Source: Nocardia sp. NBC_00508
GTDB taxonomy: Bacteria > Actinomycetota > Actinomycetes > Mycobacteriales > Mycobacteriaceae
DNA length: 64,000 bases
Direction: 5' to 3'
Assembly (NCBI RefSeq): GCF_036346875.1
Contig: NZ_CP107852.1
Location: 1,674,001-1,738,000 of the forward strand
Shown: piece by piece, positions 36,879-45,525 of the stretch
Numbering within the stretch: the first letter of the stretch is position 1
How the letters are laid out: each line of letters opens with the position of its first letter
The notes under the pieces: model-generated
What the model saw: the letters and a program-made list of their open reading frames with translations, nothing else
What the model was told of the DNA's origin: nothing
Databases searched by the model: none
Position numbers and translations under genes: made by a program

Positions 36879-36903
36879 CGGTCGTACTTTAATTGTACGA
36901 CCG
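36879..36903. promoter_or_regulatory. TetR-type operator
   Basis: CGGTCGTAC (36879-36887), a 7-base spacer TTTAATT, then GTACGACCG (36895-36903). The arms match perfectly. It sits between the divergent TetR and MFS genes, where such a repressor normally binds. Confidence 0.75.
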
Positions 36904-36939
36904 ATCGTGCGTTTTGTTTCTCTCTCCCGAAGGACTCCT

Positions 36940-38352
36940 ATGACCGACGTGTCCGCGCGGGCCCAAAGCCCGCCAACCGCGAGCGCGGCTACCCGCACAC
37001 TGCTGATCGCCTGCGGCGCGGCATTCATCGCATTCCTCGACCTCTCGGTCGTCAACATCGCCTTCCCCTCCATCGCCCGCGACTACCCCGGCACGGCGGC
37101 CACCACGCTGACCTGGGTGGTCAGCGGGTACGCGGTCGCCTTCGCCGCGCTGCTCACCCCGGCGGGCCGGTTCGCGGACGTGCTCGGGCGCCGCAGGCTC
37201 TTTCTCGGCGCACTGGCCGGTTTCGCCCTGACCTCCCTGCTGTGCGGGTTCGCGCCCACCGCGGGCTGGCTCATCGCGGGCCGGGTGCTGCAAGGCGCCA
37301 CCGCGGCGCTGATGGTGCCCGCCGCCCTCGGACTTGTGCTCGCCGCCACCCCGCGCGAGAAGATCGGCGCGGCGATCGGAGCCTGGTCGGCCGCCGGCGG
37401 GTTCGCCGCCGTGGTCGGTCCCGCGCTCGGCGGGGCGCTGGTCGAAGGCTTCAGCTGGCGAGCGGTTTTCGTGATCAACGTGCCGGTGGCTGCCGTGCTC
37501 ATCGCGGCGGCGGCCCGCATCCCGGCTTCCGACGTCCGGCCGCCCGGTAGTGCGCTACCGGATCCGCTCGGCACGCTCGCGGTCGCGCTCGGTCTCGGCG
37601 GTGTGGTGGCGGGCGTCACCGAAGGGCAACGCTGGGGCTGGACCTCGGCGGGGACGCTCACCACGCTGATCGGCGGCGGGCTGTTGGTCGTGGCCGCGCT
37701 CGTGCGCTCGGCGCGTCACCAGGATCCGGCGATCGCCGTGGAGCTCTGGCGCAGCAAGTCGTACGCGCTGGCCAACGCGACCTCGTTCGTCTTCGGTGCC
37801 GCGATGTTCGCCTGGCTGCTGGCGGGACCGCTCTTCCTGGACGCGATCTGGGGCTATTCGGTGCTCGGCTCCGCGGGCGCGATGACCATCGGGGCGGTGG
37901 CCTCGATGGTGACCGCGACCATCGCGGGACGAGTCGGCTCTCCCGCGGCCAGGCGGTGGCTCGGGGTGCTCGGCGCGTTGATGTTCGTCGCCTGCACGGT
38001 ATGGATGAGCACGGACGCCTTCGGTTCGACTCCGGCGCTGTGGTCGGCGTGGATTCCGGCTGGCGTGCTCGGCGGTGGCGGCATCGGGTTCCTGGTCACC
38101 GTGCTGGGTACCGCGGCCGCGAGTTCGCTTCCGCCGCAGCGATTCGCCGCGGGCACCGGCATGAATCTGACGGCGCGGCAGGTGGGTGGTGCGCTCGGCG
38201 TCGCCGTGCTGGCCGCGGTGTTCGCGGCGCGTCCCGGCGATCCGCTCGGCGCGTTCCACACCCTGTTCGCCGTCTGCGCGGGCATCGCCACGGTCGCCGC
38301 ATGTCTGGCGGCCTTGCCCATCCGCACCCTGTCCCACTCCACCGACAGCTAG
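36940..38352 (+). CDS. MFS drug-type exporter (DHA2, 14-segment)
   Basis: A 470-residue major facilitator. Hydrophobic segments number about 14. Motif A is seen as GRFADVLGRRRLFLGAL and motif C as a Gly-Pro pair in VVGPALGGALVEGFSWRAVF, as in drug:H+ antiporters of the DHA2 group. The ATG at 36940 has AAGGA before it; the frame is open upstream to 36763, inside the regulator. It is divergent from the TetR gene and probably de-repressed by its substrate. Confidence 0.92.
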   Translation: MTDVSARAQSPPTASAATRTLLIACGAAFIAFLDLSVVNIAFPSIARDYPGTAATTLTWVVSGYAVAFAALLTPAGRFADVLGRRRLFLGALAGFALTSLLCGFAPTAGWLIAGRVLQGATAALMVPAALGLVLAATPREKIGAAIGAWSAAGGFAAVVGPALGGALVEGFSWRAVFVINVPVAAVLIAAAARIPASDVRPPGSALPDPLGTLAVALGLGGVVAGVTEGQRWGWTSAGTLTTLIGGGLLVVAALVRSARHQDPAIAVELWRSKSYALANATSFVFGAAMFAWLLAGPLFLDAIWGYSVLGSAGAMTIGAVASMVTATIAGRVGSPAARRWLGVLGALMFVACTVWMSTDAFGSTPALWSAWIPAGVLGGGGIGFLVTVLGTAAASSLPPQRFAAGTGMNLTARQVGGALGVAVLAAVFAARPGDPLGAFHTLFAVCAGIATVAACLAALPIRTLSHSTDS

Positions 38353-38361
38353 GAAGATTCC

Positions 38362-39105
38362 ATGAGCGAGCCCAGCCGGCGAATCATCGATACAGCGCGC
38401 GTAGCGGATGACGAGCGAAGCGCAATCATGAGCGACATTCGCACCGAGGCCAACGACCCGATGCTGCTGCCCCCTGAGGAACAACGCCGCCTGCTCGCCG
38501 ACGCGCCATGGCGGCGATACGCAGTGCTCGGCGACTCCATCGCCCAAGGCGTGGGCGACCCGAGCCCAGGGTACGAGCCGGTGGGATGGGCCGACCGCGT
38601 CGCCGCCGTGCTCACCGCGGTGCGTCCCGGTCTCGCCTACTCGAACACCGGCCGGATCGGCGCCACCTCCGCGCAGGTACTCGCCGAACAGCTGCCGTTC
38701 GTGCTCGAATTCCGGCCGGACCTGGTGCATCTCAGCTGCGGTGGCAACGACCTGTTCCTGCCGGGCGGCGACATCGCCTCCCTGCGCGAGAACCTGAACA
38801 CCCTGTTCGGAACGCTGGCCCGCACGGGGGCCCAGGTCGTCACCTTCACGCTGGCCGACGTCTGGGAAATCGAGCACATGGCGCCGATGCGTCCGATGCG
38901 CGACCGCATGGCCGCGCTCAACGATCTCGTCCGCGAGCTGGCCGCCCGCTACGACGCGCTCCTGCTCGAACTCTGGGCTCACCCGCTGCGCCTGCGCCCC
39001 GACTTGATGAGCGCCGACCTCATCCACTTCAGCATGAGCGGCCACGCAGTGCTCGCCTCGGACATGGTGCGCACGTTGGCCGACCGCATTCCCGCCGCTC
39101 GCTGA
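38362..39105 (+). CDS. SGNH/GDSL-family hydrolase
   Basis: A 247-residue SGNH hydrolase. Block I is AVLGDSIAQGVGD (serine near residue 58), block III is SCGGNDLFLPGG and the late Asp/His pair is in ADLIHFSMSGHAVLA. These are esterases or lipases. The ATG at 38362 has AGGAAG before it; another ATG at 38428 is possible. It is 9 bp after the MFS stop, so the two may be cotranscribed. About 100 bp of its 3' end is repeated downstream (39548-39652). Confidence 0.88.
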   Translation: MSEPSRRIIDTARVADDERSAIMSDIRTEANDPMLLPPEEQRRLLADAPWRRYAVLGDSIAQGVGDPSPGYEPVGWADRVAAVLTAVRPGLAYSNTGRIGATSAQVLAEQLPFVLEFRPDLVHLSCGGNDLFLPGGDIASLRENLNTLFGTLARTGAQVVTFTLADVWEIEHMAPMRPMRDRMAALNDLVRELAARYDALLLELWAHPLRLRPDLMSADLIHFSMSGHAVLASDMVRTLADRIPAAR

Positions 39106-39880
39106 TTCCCGATCGGAACGTGGCGGAGGCCGACCGAAACACGCAGAAGCTCAGTTGGACAACTCGAATACGGCTCGGGTCCGGAGCAGCGAGGCGCCCC
39201 GGACCCGGACCGGATCGGCTACGGAATCAGAAGCATTCCAAAGAAATCGGAGACCGCACGGACAAACTGATCGATGAAGCGAGGAATCATCACGTTACCT
39301 CCTGCCGTCCAGTGAAGTTACCCATCAGCCCGTACTGAATCTGCTATCCAGCAACGGATTAGAAGGAATTCGTTGCAGACCATGCAAAAGATGGAACCCG
39401 CCGGTGTTCTCACGGCACTGCCGCCGGATTCCTGCTCATGTAGTGGCTCAGCCGAACAGGCCCTCGGCTACGCGTCCAGTTCGTGAAGATCTCGGTACCG
39501 AGTCGTCCGGTTCGCCGCCGCCTGGGGCCGTGTCCCATTCCTTCCGCCTTCAGCCTGAGCGGCCACGCCGTGCTCGCCTCGGACATGGCACGGACCTTGG
39601 CCGAACGGATTTCGGCCTCTCGCTGATTCTCCAATCGGGACGTGGCGGAGCCTCTTGCGGCGTGTGCCACCGTCACGTCCCGATCACCGCCCTATGCCGC
39701 CGCACCGAACCGCCGCGATCCGTCACGTACCGCGCCACAAGCAATCACCACGCCGCCTGATCCATCACGCGCGCGCAGAGCGACTTCTGCAGCGCTCGGC
39801 TCAACCCCGCCCCACGCGGCTGCTGGCGACCGCGATCCGTGACGTCGCATATAGGCCAACGGATCTGCCCGCGGAATTCG
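39106..39880. other. Gene-poor region holding a duplicated gene end
   Basis: About 775 bp without an intact gene. Its clear content is the partial copy of the SGNH hydrolase end at 39548-39652. ORFs across the rest (for example 39404-39760) show no domain features. Confidence 0.5.
39548..39652 (+). pseudogene. Fragment duplicating the 3' end of the SGNH hydrolase gene
   Basis: This stretch parallels 39027-39131 over roughly 105 bp, starting at CTTCAGC and including AGCGGCCACGC, GTGCTCGCCTCGGACATGG and CGCTGATTC, with scattered substitutions. It covers the last part of the SGNH coding region and a few bases after the stop. No intact upstream coding region is present, so it is a remnant of a second copy. 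Confidence 0.75.
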
Positions 39881-40855
39881 TCAGAGAGCACCGCCGGACG
39901 CACTGTCCGTGCCGGGGCCGTAGCGGTCGAGTAGTTCGGCGCCGAGGCGGGCCAGTTCGGCGCGGACCTCGGGTGGGCCGAGTACTTCGATCGATGCTCC
40001 CCACCCGGCCAGCTGCTGGGCGATCATCCACGCTGTCGGGGCGGTGATGCGGACCCGGACGCGACCGTCGTCGGCCGGACCGTCCACGACGCAGTGCCTG
40101 CCCTGCTGGTTGCGCAGGATCGGCACCAGGCGCTCGGGCACGAGGACGGTCGCGGCGGCGGTCGCGCGCTGCTGCTCCATCTCCTCGACCACCGCCGCCC
40201 AGGCGGTGGCGAGATCGAAATCGTCCGGGCGGTCGGCGATTTCGTCGGTCGGGATCGCTTCGGCGATGCGATCGACACGGAAGGTTCGCTGTCCGCGCTC
40301 GGTCCCCGCGACCAGGTACCAGACGGCGTCCTTGTCGACCAGACCCCAAGGGTCGACGAGACGTTCAGAGCGCTCGCCGGTCCGGTTCGCATAGCGCAGC
40401 CGAACCTTGTTGCGCTGCACGACCGCTCGTTGCAGCAGCGATACCACCGGCGGCAATTCACGGTCGGTCGCTCCCCAGCGGGCCGGGTCGATCACCACGG
40501 CGTCGGCCGCTGCTTCGGCATCACCGCGGAAGGTCTGCGGAAGTGCCCGCACCAGCTTGCGCAGCGCGGATCTGGCTTCCGGCACCGCACCCGCGGACGG
40601 GCCGGCCAGCAGGAACAATGCGCGCGCCTCCCCCGCGGTCAAACCGCTCAGGTCGGTACGTGCGCCGCCTACCAGCGACCACCCGCCGCCGCGCCCTGGC
40701 TGCGGATACACCGGCACACCGGCCGCCGAAAGCGCCTCGAGATCCCGCCGCGCGGTGGCGATCGAGGTCTCCAGTTCCGCGGCGACCTGCGCGGCCGTCA
40801 CCCGACCGCGGGTCTGCATCATCAGAAGGATCGCCACCAACCTGTCCGCTCGCAT
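39881..40855 (-). CDS. WYL-domain transcriptional regulator (YafY type)
   Basis: A 324-residue regulator. The N-terminal HTH_11 covers about residues 1-55 (RGRVTAAQVAAELETSIATA). The WYL domain (about 140-215) has DPWGLVDKDAVWYLVAGTER, and a WCX C-terminal extension follows to the end. The ATG at 40853-40855 matches the family start; an upstream ATG at 40885 would add ten residues. It is divergent from the VOC gene at 40955, which is its likely target. Confidence 0.9.
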   Translation of the reverse strand: MRADRLVAILLMMQTRGRVTAAQVAAELETSIATARRDLEALSAAGVPVYPQPGRGGGWSLVGGARTDLSGLTAGEARALFLLAGPSAGAVPEARSALRKLVRALPQTFRGDAEAAADAVVIDPARWGATDRELPPVVSLLQRAVVQRNKVRLRYANRTGERSERLVDPWGLVDKDAVWYLVAGTERGQRTFRVDRIAEAIPTDEIADRPDDFDLATAWAAVVEEMEQQRATAAATVLVPERLVPILRNQQGRHCVVDGPADDGRVRVRITAPTAWMIAQQLAGWGASIEVLGPPEVRAELARLGAELLDRYGPGTDSASGGAL

Positions 40856-40873
40856 ACGAACAATTCTGCCGTT

Positions 40874-40900
40874 AAAAGTGATCATTTGGTGCGCACTTTT
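40874..40900. promoter_or_regulatory. Inverted repeat between the WYL regulator and VOC gene
   Basis: AAAAGTG (40874-40880) and CACTTTT (40894-40900) form matching 7-base arms with a 13-base spacer. Located in the 99-bp divergent promoter region, it may be the regulator's operator. Confidence 0.45.
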
Positions 40901-40954
40901 GGTCGGATGATGGATTCACAAGCAAGGACGAACATCAACCGAAGGAGAACCCTC

Positions 40955-41365
40955 ATGCTGCGCGGAATGGCGACGAGCACCTTCTACGCCGACGACCTCG
41001 AGGCCGCCAAGGACTGGTACAGCGATTTCTTCGGCATGGAGCCGTACTATCACGTCGCGGGCGGCTACTACGAGTTCCGCATCGGCGATTACCAGCACGA
41101 ATTCGGCATCGTGAACCGTGCGTACGCCCCCGCGGGCGCGCGCAACGCGCCCGGCGGCGCCATCGTCAACTGGCACGTCGACGATCTGCAGGCGACGTTC
41201 GACCGGCTGCTGGAACTCGGCGCGACGGTCTACGACCCCATCACCCCGCGCGGCAACGGCGAGGGCTTCGTCACCGCCTCGGTGGTCGACCCGTTCGGCA
41301 ACGTCCTCGGTCTGATGTCGAACCCCCACTACCTGGAGATCGTCGCCAAGACCGGTCCCGCGTAG
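40955..41365 (+). CDS. VOC-family (glyoxalase-like) protein
   Basis: A 136-residue single VOC domain. It begins with TSTFYADDLEAAKDWYSDFF and ends with SVVDPFGNVLGLMSNPHYLE, the usual paired beta-alpha-beta3 modules. It may bind a metal through His/Glu residues, but a specific reaction cannot be inferred. GAAGGAG precedes the ATG at 40941-40947. It is divergent from the WYL regulator. Confidence 0.88.
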   Translation: MLRGMATSTFYADDLEAAKDWYSDFFGMEPYYHVAGGYYEFRIGDYQHEFGIVNRAYAPAGARNAPGGAIVNWHVDDLQATFDRLLELGATVYDPITPRGNGEGFVTASVVDPFGNVLGLMSNPHYLEIVAKTGPA

Positions 41366-41763
41366 ATCACCAGATCTGGTGTGGTGTCGGGCGGAACAGG
41401 CCCGCCCGACACCACGCGAACCGGCTGCCGCGGGTCACAACGCAACTGCCGGAGAGCATTCGATCGAAATGAGGTACATCGCCCGCCGCGCGGCTCGGCG
41501 GCAAGAGCCGAGATCCGGGCCACGACCAGCACTGTGTCGACGGAAAAGACAGCGGGCGCCCGACATCGTGCGCCCCGCGACCGTCACCTCGCCACGACGC
41601 CTCATCGACCTGGCCGAGGACAACCGCCTCGTCAGGGGCGGCTCAGCCGACAACTCCGGACCGTCCGGGTCCGCTCTGCGGGAGCCTGCTCGGTGCGGTG
41701 TCTACCGCGATGCCGGTTCGCGAATAGCTACGGAAGGCCGCTGTTCCACCGTGGGCCGCCCGG
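41366..41763. other. Intergenic region between convergent genes
   Basis: About 400 bp between the VOC gene and the HAD phosphatase. It contains the strong hairpin at 41381-41415. Overlapping ORFs in 41379-41825 have no recognisable domain. Confidence 0.45.
41381..41415 (+). terminator. Strong hairpin after the VOC gene
   Basis: GTGGTGTCGGGCGG (41381-41394), a 7-base loop AACAGGC, then CCGCCCGACACCAC (41402-41415). The 14-bp stem is perfect and begins 16 bases after the VOC stop. No T-run follows, as is common for hairpin terminators in this group. Confidence 0.7.
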
Positions 41764-42558
41764 TCAGGGACGGAACCAGCGCTCCAGGACGGTGGCGACG
41801 CCGTCTTCGAAGACGTGATCGGTGACCTCGTCGGCAAGCCCGCGGATCTCCGCGGGCGCGTTGCCCATCGCTACCGCATGCGCTGCCCAGCAGAGCATCT
41901 CGCGGTCGTTGTAGCCGTCGCCGATGGCCAGTGTCGCTTCGCGCGGGATGCCGAGCGCGATGCGCAGACGTTCCAGCGCCCAGCCCTTGGACACGCCTTC
42001 CCTGGATACCGTGAGCCACGGCCCGAACTCGCCGTGCACCCAGCTTGCCCCGGGCACGCGCAGCGAGCGCAGCATGACCAGCATCTCCTCCAGCGAACCG
42101 TCCGGCAACCAGCCGTTCAGTCGAGGAGTCGGTTCGCTGCTCAACGCGTGGTAGTCGACCAGCAGGAACTCCCCGAGTGAGTATTCGCCGGGACCGGCGC
42201 CGGTGGCCCAGGTTCCCATACCCACCTTCTCCACCGCGAAGATCATTTCCGGAAATAACGCCCGCAACGCGGTGATGGCGGGCGCGGGATCGAATGCCTG
42301 CACGGCGATCGGCTCCGCTTTGGCGACGTCGATGTGCACGGCGCCGTTCGAGCACAACGCGTGCCCGTCGCGCAGGCCTAGTTCGATGAGCACGGGACGC
42401 GTGGCCAGGAGGGTTCGCCCCGTCGTCACCACGACATGCGCGCCCGCCGCGATGGCTGCGCGTACCGCCGCGACCACCCGCGCACTGATCGGCGTCCCGG
42501 TGTCCAGCAGCGTCCCGTCCACGTCCAACGCGATCAACTGGGGGCCCCCGGATGCCAT
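41764..42558 (-). CDS. HAD-superfamily hydrolase, Cof/IIB type
   Basis: A 264-residue phosphatase. HAD motif I LIALDVDGTLLDTG (Asp near residues 11 and 13), motif II VVVTTGRT and motif IV IGDGYNDREML are present, with a IIB cap between. The substrate is probably a sugar or nucleotide phosphate, but not determined. The frame extends far upstream to 43506, an artefact of the repeat region; the ATG at 42556-42558 begins at the usual place. Confidence 0.92.
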   Translation of the reverse strand: MASGGPQLIALDVDGTLLDTGTPISARVVAAVRAAIAAGAHVVVTTGRTLLATRPVLIELGLRDGHALCSNGAVHIDVAKAEPIAVQAFDPAPAITALRALFPEMIFAVEKVGMGTWATGAGPGEYSLGEFLLVDYHALSSEPTPRLNGWLPDGSLEEMLVMLRSLRVPGASWVHGEFGPWLTVSREGVSKGWALERLRIALGIPREATLAIGDGYNDREMLCWAAHAVAMGNAPAEIRGLADEVTDHVFEDGVATVLERWFRP

Positions 42559-42781
42559 CAACCTATTGTGCCTCCGCGATGCGACACCCGTCAGCAAATC
42601 GCGCACGCCGAGAACAGTACGCGCACTGGACGTTTCGTGCCGCTGCCAGGTCTCCCAGTGCGGTGACCACGAACGCAGGCGGACCACGACCAGTCGGCTG
42701 ACGGTGGCCGTTGTCCGCCGAGCAGGACAGCGGCTTCCTTCGACCACCACGCACCACAACCGGTCGAACTCGTGGACGCTC

Positions 42782-45022
42782 CTAGCGACCGTTGCCTCCG
42801 CCCCTGCCACCACTGGCACCCCCGGCTCCACCTGCTGACGACCCGCCCGGCTTCGATGCCGCGCCCGAGCCAGAACGATTCGACGATCCGCCGGAAGACG
42901 AAGCGCCCGAAGAGTTCCCGCCAGCCGAACCACCCGTCGACGACGTACCGCCCGAACGCCCGCTCGATGCGGAGCCGCCGGTCGACGAACCACCAGCCGA
43001 CCCACCCGACGACGAACCACCAGCCGACCCACCCGACGACGAACCACCAGCCGACCCACCCGACGACGAACCACCAGCCGACCCACCCGACGACGAACCA
43101 CCAGCCGACCCACCCGACGACGAACCACCAGCCGACCCACCCGACGAACGACCAGTCGACGCGCCCGAGGAGGAACTGCCGTTCGAACCGCTGGTCGATG
43201 CCGTGCCGCTGGTGGAATCAGTGCCCGAAGATGCTCCGCCCGTCGACGTTCCGTCGGAAGCTCCCGACGAGGCGCCCCCGGAGGCTCCACCGGCCCGCGA
43301 AGGACTACCCGTTGAATCCGTTCCGGAGGAGTCACCCCGACCGCCCGATACCGTCCCGGCATTCTGCGAATCGGACGCGTCGGTAGCAGGAATGTCCGTC
43401 CGGGTCCCTGGCGTCGAGCCAGACATGGCCGGTCCGGAAGCCGGACCTGGCGTTGTGGTCGAATTACCCTGCGGTGCAGGCAGGTTCGCACCGGGCAGCG
43501 GCGCACCAGTGTTCGACGGTGCGGATGTCACGTCGCCGGGAGCGGGAAGCTCCCCCGACCCGGGAGGCCGACCCGGCAGACCGTCCCCGGGAGGCCTGCC
43601 GACAACAATCCGGCCCGGCTGACCGGACGCGGGAGGCTGAGCGGTGTCCTTGGGCGCGGGCCGGATGACCGGGCCGAACGGCAGCGGATTCGTGAAGTAG
43701 GCGGGATCGCTGTATCCGCTGCGCCGCAATCCGCCGGGGGTGCAGCAGTTTCGCGGGTCCCGGTGCGAGGCGATCCGCGACTCGGACACCGAAGGCCCAT
43801 AGTTGGCACTGCGCGGTACCGGCGTGATGAATCGAGTGTAGGCGGAGGCCCGAGGGGACAGCAGCGAGGGCAGCACGCTACTGGAGTTCCATTCCGCTGG
43901 CGAGGACATCCGCGACCAAGTCTCGGCGAAATGCTCGCCACCCACCTCGTAGAGCAGGTTGTCGGCCGATGCCGGGAGATCCGGGAGACGCTCGAGCATG
44001 GGCGACAGCTCGGGGACGGTAGGTCCGCCGAACACGGTGACGGCCGACATGGCGACCGCGGAAACCACCGCGGCGCTGGAGAACACAGCCACGCGGGGAG
44101 CGCCTGCACGGCCGCCGGAAGCGCCTAGCGCCATGGTTCGCGCCGCCATCAGGGCTGCCCCCGCGGCGACAGTATGGCCGGGATCAGCCGAAATCATCAC
44201 GGGGCGCCCGAGTTCGGCGAGCGTGCGCGCCACTTCGGCGGGCCGGGACGCACCCCCCACCAGCAGGATGCGACTGATATCGGACATCGTGATACCCGCT
44301 GATCGAACGCAGTCGCGGACCAGTTCGAGAGAGTCCTGCACATGCGCGGTGCGCAGCCCGTCGATGTCGACGAGGGAGGTCATCGACAGGCGCGTGGACT
44401 TGGGCGACACGTCGGGGGCGTACCGCGCGATCATCGAGCCGAGCGGCCTGCCGCCGAAATCGTAGGAGCGCACCGGCTTTCCGATCATCGGATGGTTGTC
44501 CCAGTCCGGGCCGACCCGCACGATGGTCACGTCGAGACTGGTGCCACCGAGGTCGTAGACCAGCACGAAGCTCGTCTCCAGCGGGCCGTGCTCGTGTTCC
44601 AGCCACTCCGCGGCCGCGACAGGTTCCGGCACCAGGAGCACGTCGCCCGCTCCCGATAAATCCAGCGCCTGGCGCAACAACGAGACCTGCTTGTCGGAGT
44701 ACATCGCGGGATAGGTGGCCACGACTCCCGCCTCCGACGTACCCGGCTCCACCGCGCGGAGTTCGTTCACCACCGCGGCGATCAGGTTGGCCGGCGACCA
44801 GATGCGCCCACCGACGATCACCGCGTCCGGGTCACGACCCAGGTCGGCGAAATCCGTGACCGCCATGCTGAATTGGGGGATCCCCCCGAGCCGCAGGCCG
44901 CCCGCGCTGTCGAACGTCACCGCGGTGCGCCGCGATCGCACCGTCGGCCGCGTTCGTTCGGCGGCGACCGAAGCAGTCACGGAGTTCACTGCACCGATGC
45001 TGAAACCCAGACCTGTCGTCAT
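42782..45022 (-). CDS. Hsp70-like membrane protein with Gly/Ser repeat tail
   Basis: A 746-residue protein. Residues 1-300 form an Hsp70/actin-like ATPase core: YDLGGTSLDVTIVRVG (phosphate 2), GGASRPAEVARTLAEL and an adenosine-type motif near ISADPGHTVAAGAALMAA. A hydrophobic segment follows (about 307-333), so the remainder is probably outside the membrane. The tail from about 430 is Pro/Gly/Ser-rich, with six GGSAGGSSS-type 9-residue repeats coded by 27-bp DNA repeats (42983-43144). It lacks the substrate-binding domain of DnaK. A paralog lies at 49204. Such Hsp70-like proteins occur in Nocardia and mycobacteria without a defined role. Confidence 0.8.
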   Translation of the reverse strand: MTTGLGFSIGAVNSVTASVAAERTRPTVRSRRTAVTFDSAGGLRLGGIPQFSMAVTDFADLGRDPDAVIVGGRIWSPANLIAAVVNELRAVEPGTSEAGVVATYPAMYSDKQVSLLRQALDLSGAGDVLLVPEPVAAAEWLEHEHGPLETSFVLVYDLGGTSLDVTIVRVGPDWDNHPMIGKPVRSYDFGGRPLGSMIARYAPDVSPKSTRLSMTSLVDIDGLRTAHVQDSLELVRDCVRSAGITMSDISRILLVGGASRPAEVARTLAELGRPVMISADPGHTVAAGAALMAARTMALGASGGRAGAPRVAVFSSAAVVSAVAMSAVTVFGGPTVPELSPMLERLPDLPASADNLLYEVGGEHFAETWSRMSSPAEWNSSSVLPSLLSPRASAYTRFITPVPRSANYGPSVSESRIASHRDPRNCCTPGGLRRSGYSDPAYFTNPLPFGPVIRPAPKDTAQPPASGQPGRIVVGRPPGDGLPGRPPGSGELPAPGDVTSAPSNTGAPLPGANLPAPQGNSTTTPGPASGPAMSGSTPGTRTDIPATDASDSQNAGTVSGGRGDSSGTDSTGSPSRAGGASGGASSGASDGTSTGGASSGTDSTSGTASTSGSNGSSSSGASTGRSSGGSAGGSSSGGSAGGSSSGGSAGGSSSGGSAGGSSSGGSAGGSSSGGSAGGSSTGGSASSGRSGGTSSTGGSAGGNSSGASSSGGSSNRSGSGAASKPGGSSAGGAGGASGGRGGGNGR
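42983..43144 (-). repeat. 27-bp tandem repeat, six copies, coding
   Basis: The plus-strand unit begins CGACGAACCACCAGCCGACC and is repeated about six times. On the minus strand it codes the GGSAGGSSS repeats of the Hsp70-like protein. The length is a multiple of three, so copy-number change keeps the frame. Confidence 0.9.
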
Positions 45023-45525
45023 CTGCTATCCCGTCAACGCACCGTGACCACGTCCATCACATGGAGTTCCCTGTGGCCGCGGTCGTCTTCCAAACAGCCA
45101 CCACAGGTTAGCTGTTTCGCGTCCGCGCGGATGCGCAATTGATACGGAATGTTTTGCCAATCGCCATAATCATCCGAATTGCCAGGTAGATGTATCGATA
45201 ACGCCGCGTTCACCCCCTCTACATGGCCAATCCGCATGCAATCCGGAGCATTCCGCTACTTCACAGCGATCTCGTTATCGTCGCCTTAATCAGACCCAAA
45301 GATGGTTTTCAGCGTCGAAACACACCGCGCGACAGACACTTAACGGTCGGTTACCGGAAGGTTGCCTCAGCTACTAATCGCGCGCGACCGCCACCCCCTG
45401 CGGCTCGTTGACGTATCAACTCAACGTCCGATATCCGCCAGCGCCGCCCTCGTCGCCCGGCTTGACTCGACGGCGAGATCCCACCCACGGAAGTGGGATC
45501 GCGAGAGTGGAAAGGGAAGTGCAAC
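45023..45525. other. Intergenic region between divergent genes
   Basis: About 500 bp between the Hsp70-like gene and the SDR, lower in GC around 45100-45260 than the genes. Near the SDR, GATCCCAC (45477-45484) and GTGGGATC (45493-45500) form a perfect 8-bp inverted repeat that may be an operator or a 5' UTR hairpin. Confidence 0.45.

Noticed and set aside
41379..41825. Two overlapping plus-strand frames of about 148 residues
   Set aside because: They run across a strong hairpin and into the antisense of the HAD phosphatase, with no recognisable domain or ribosome binding site.
42792..43622. A 276-residue Pro/Asp/Glu-rich plus-strand frame over the Hsp70-like tail
   Set aside because: It mirrors the 27-bp repeats on the other strand. 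It has no domain features, and the minus-strand frame joins an ATPase core.
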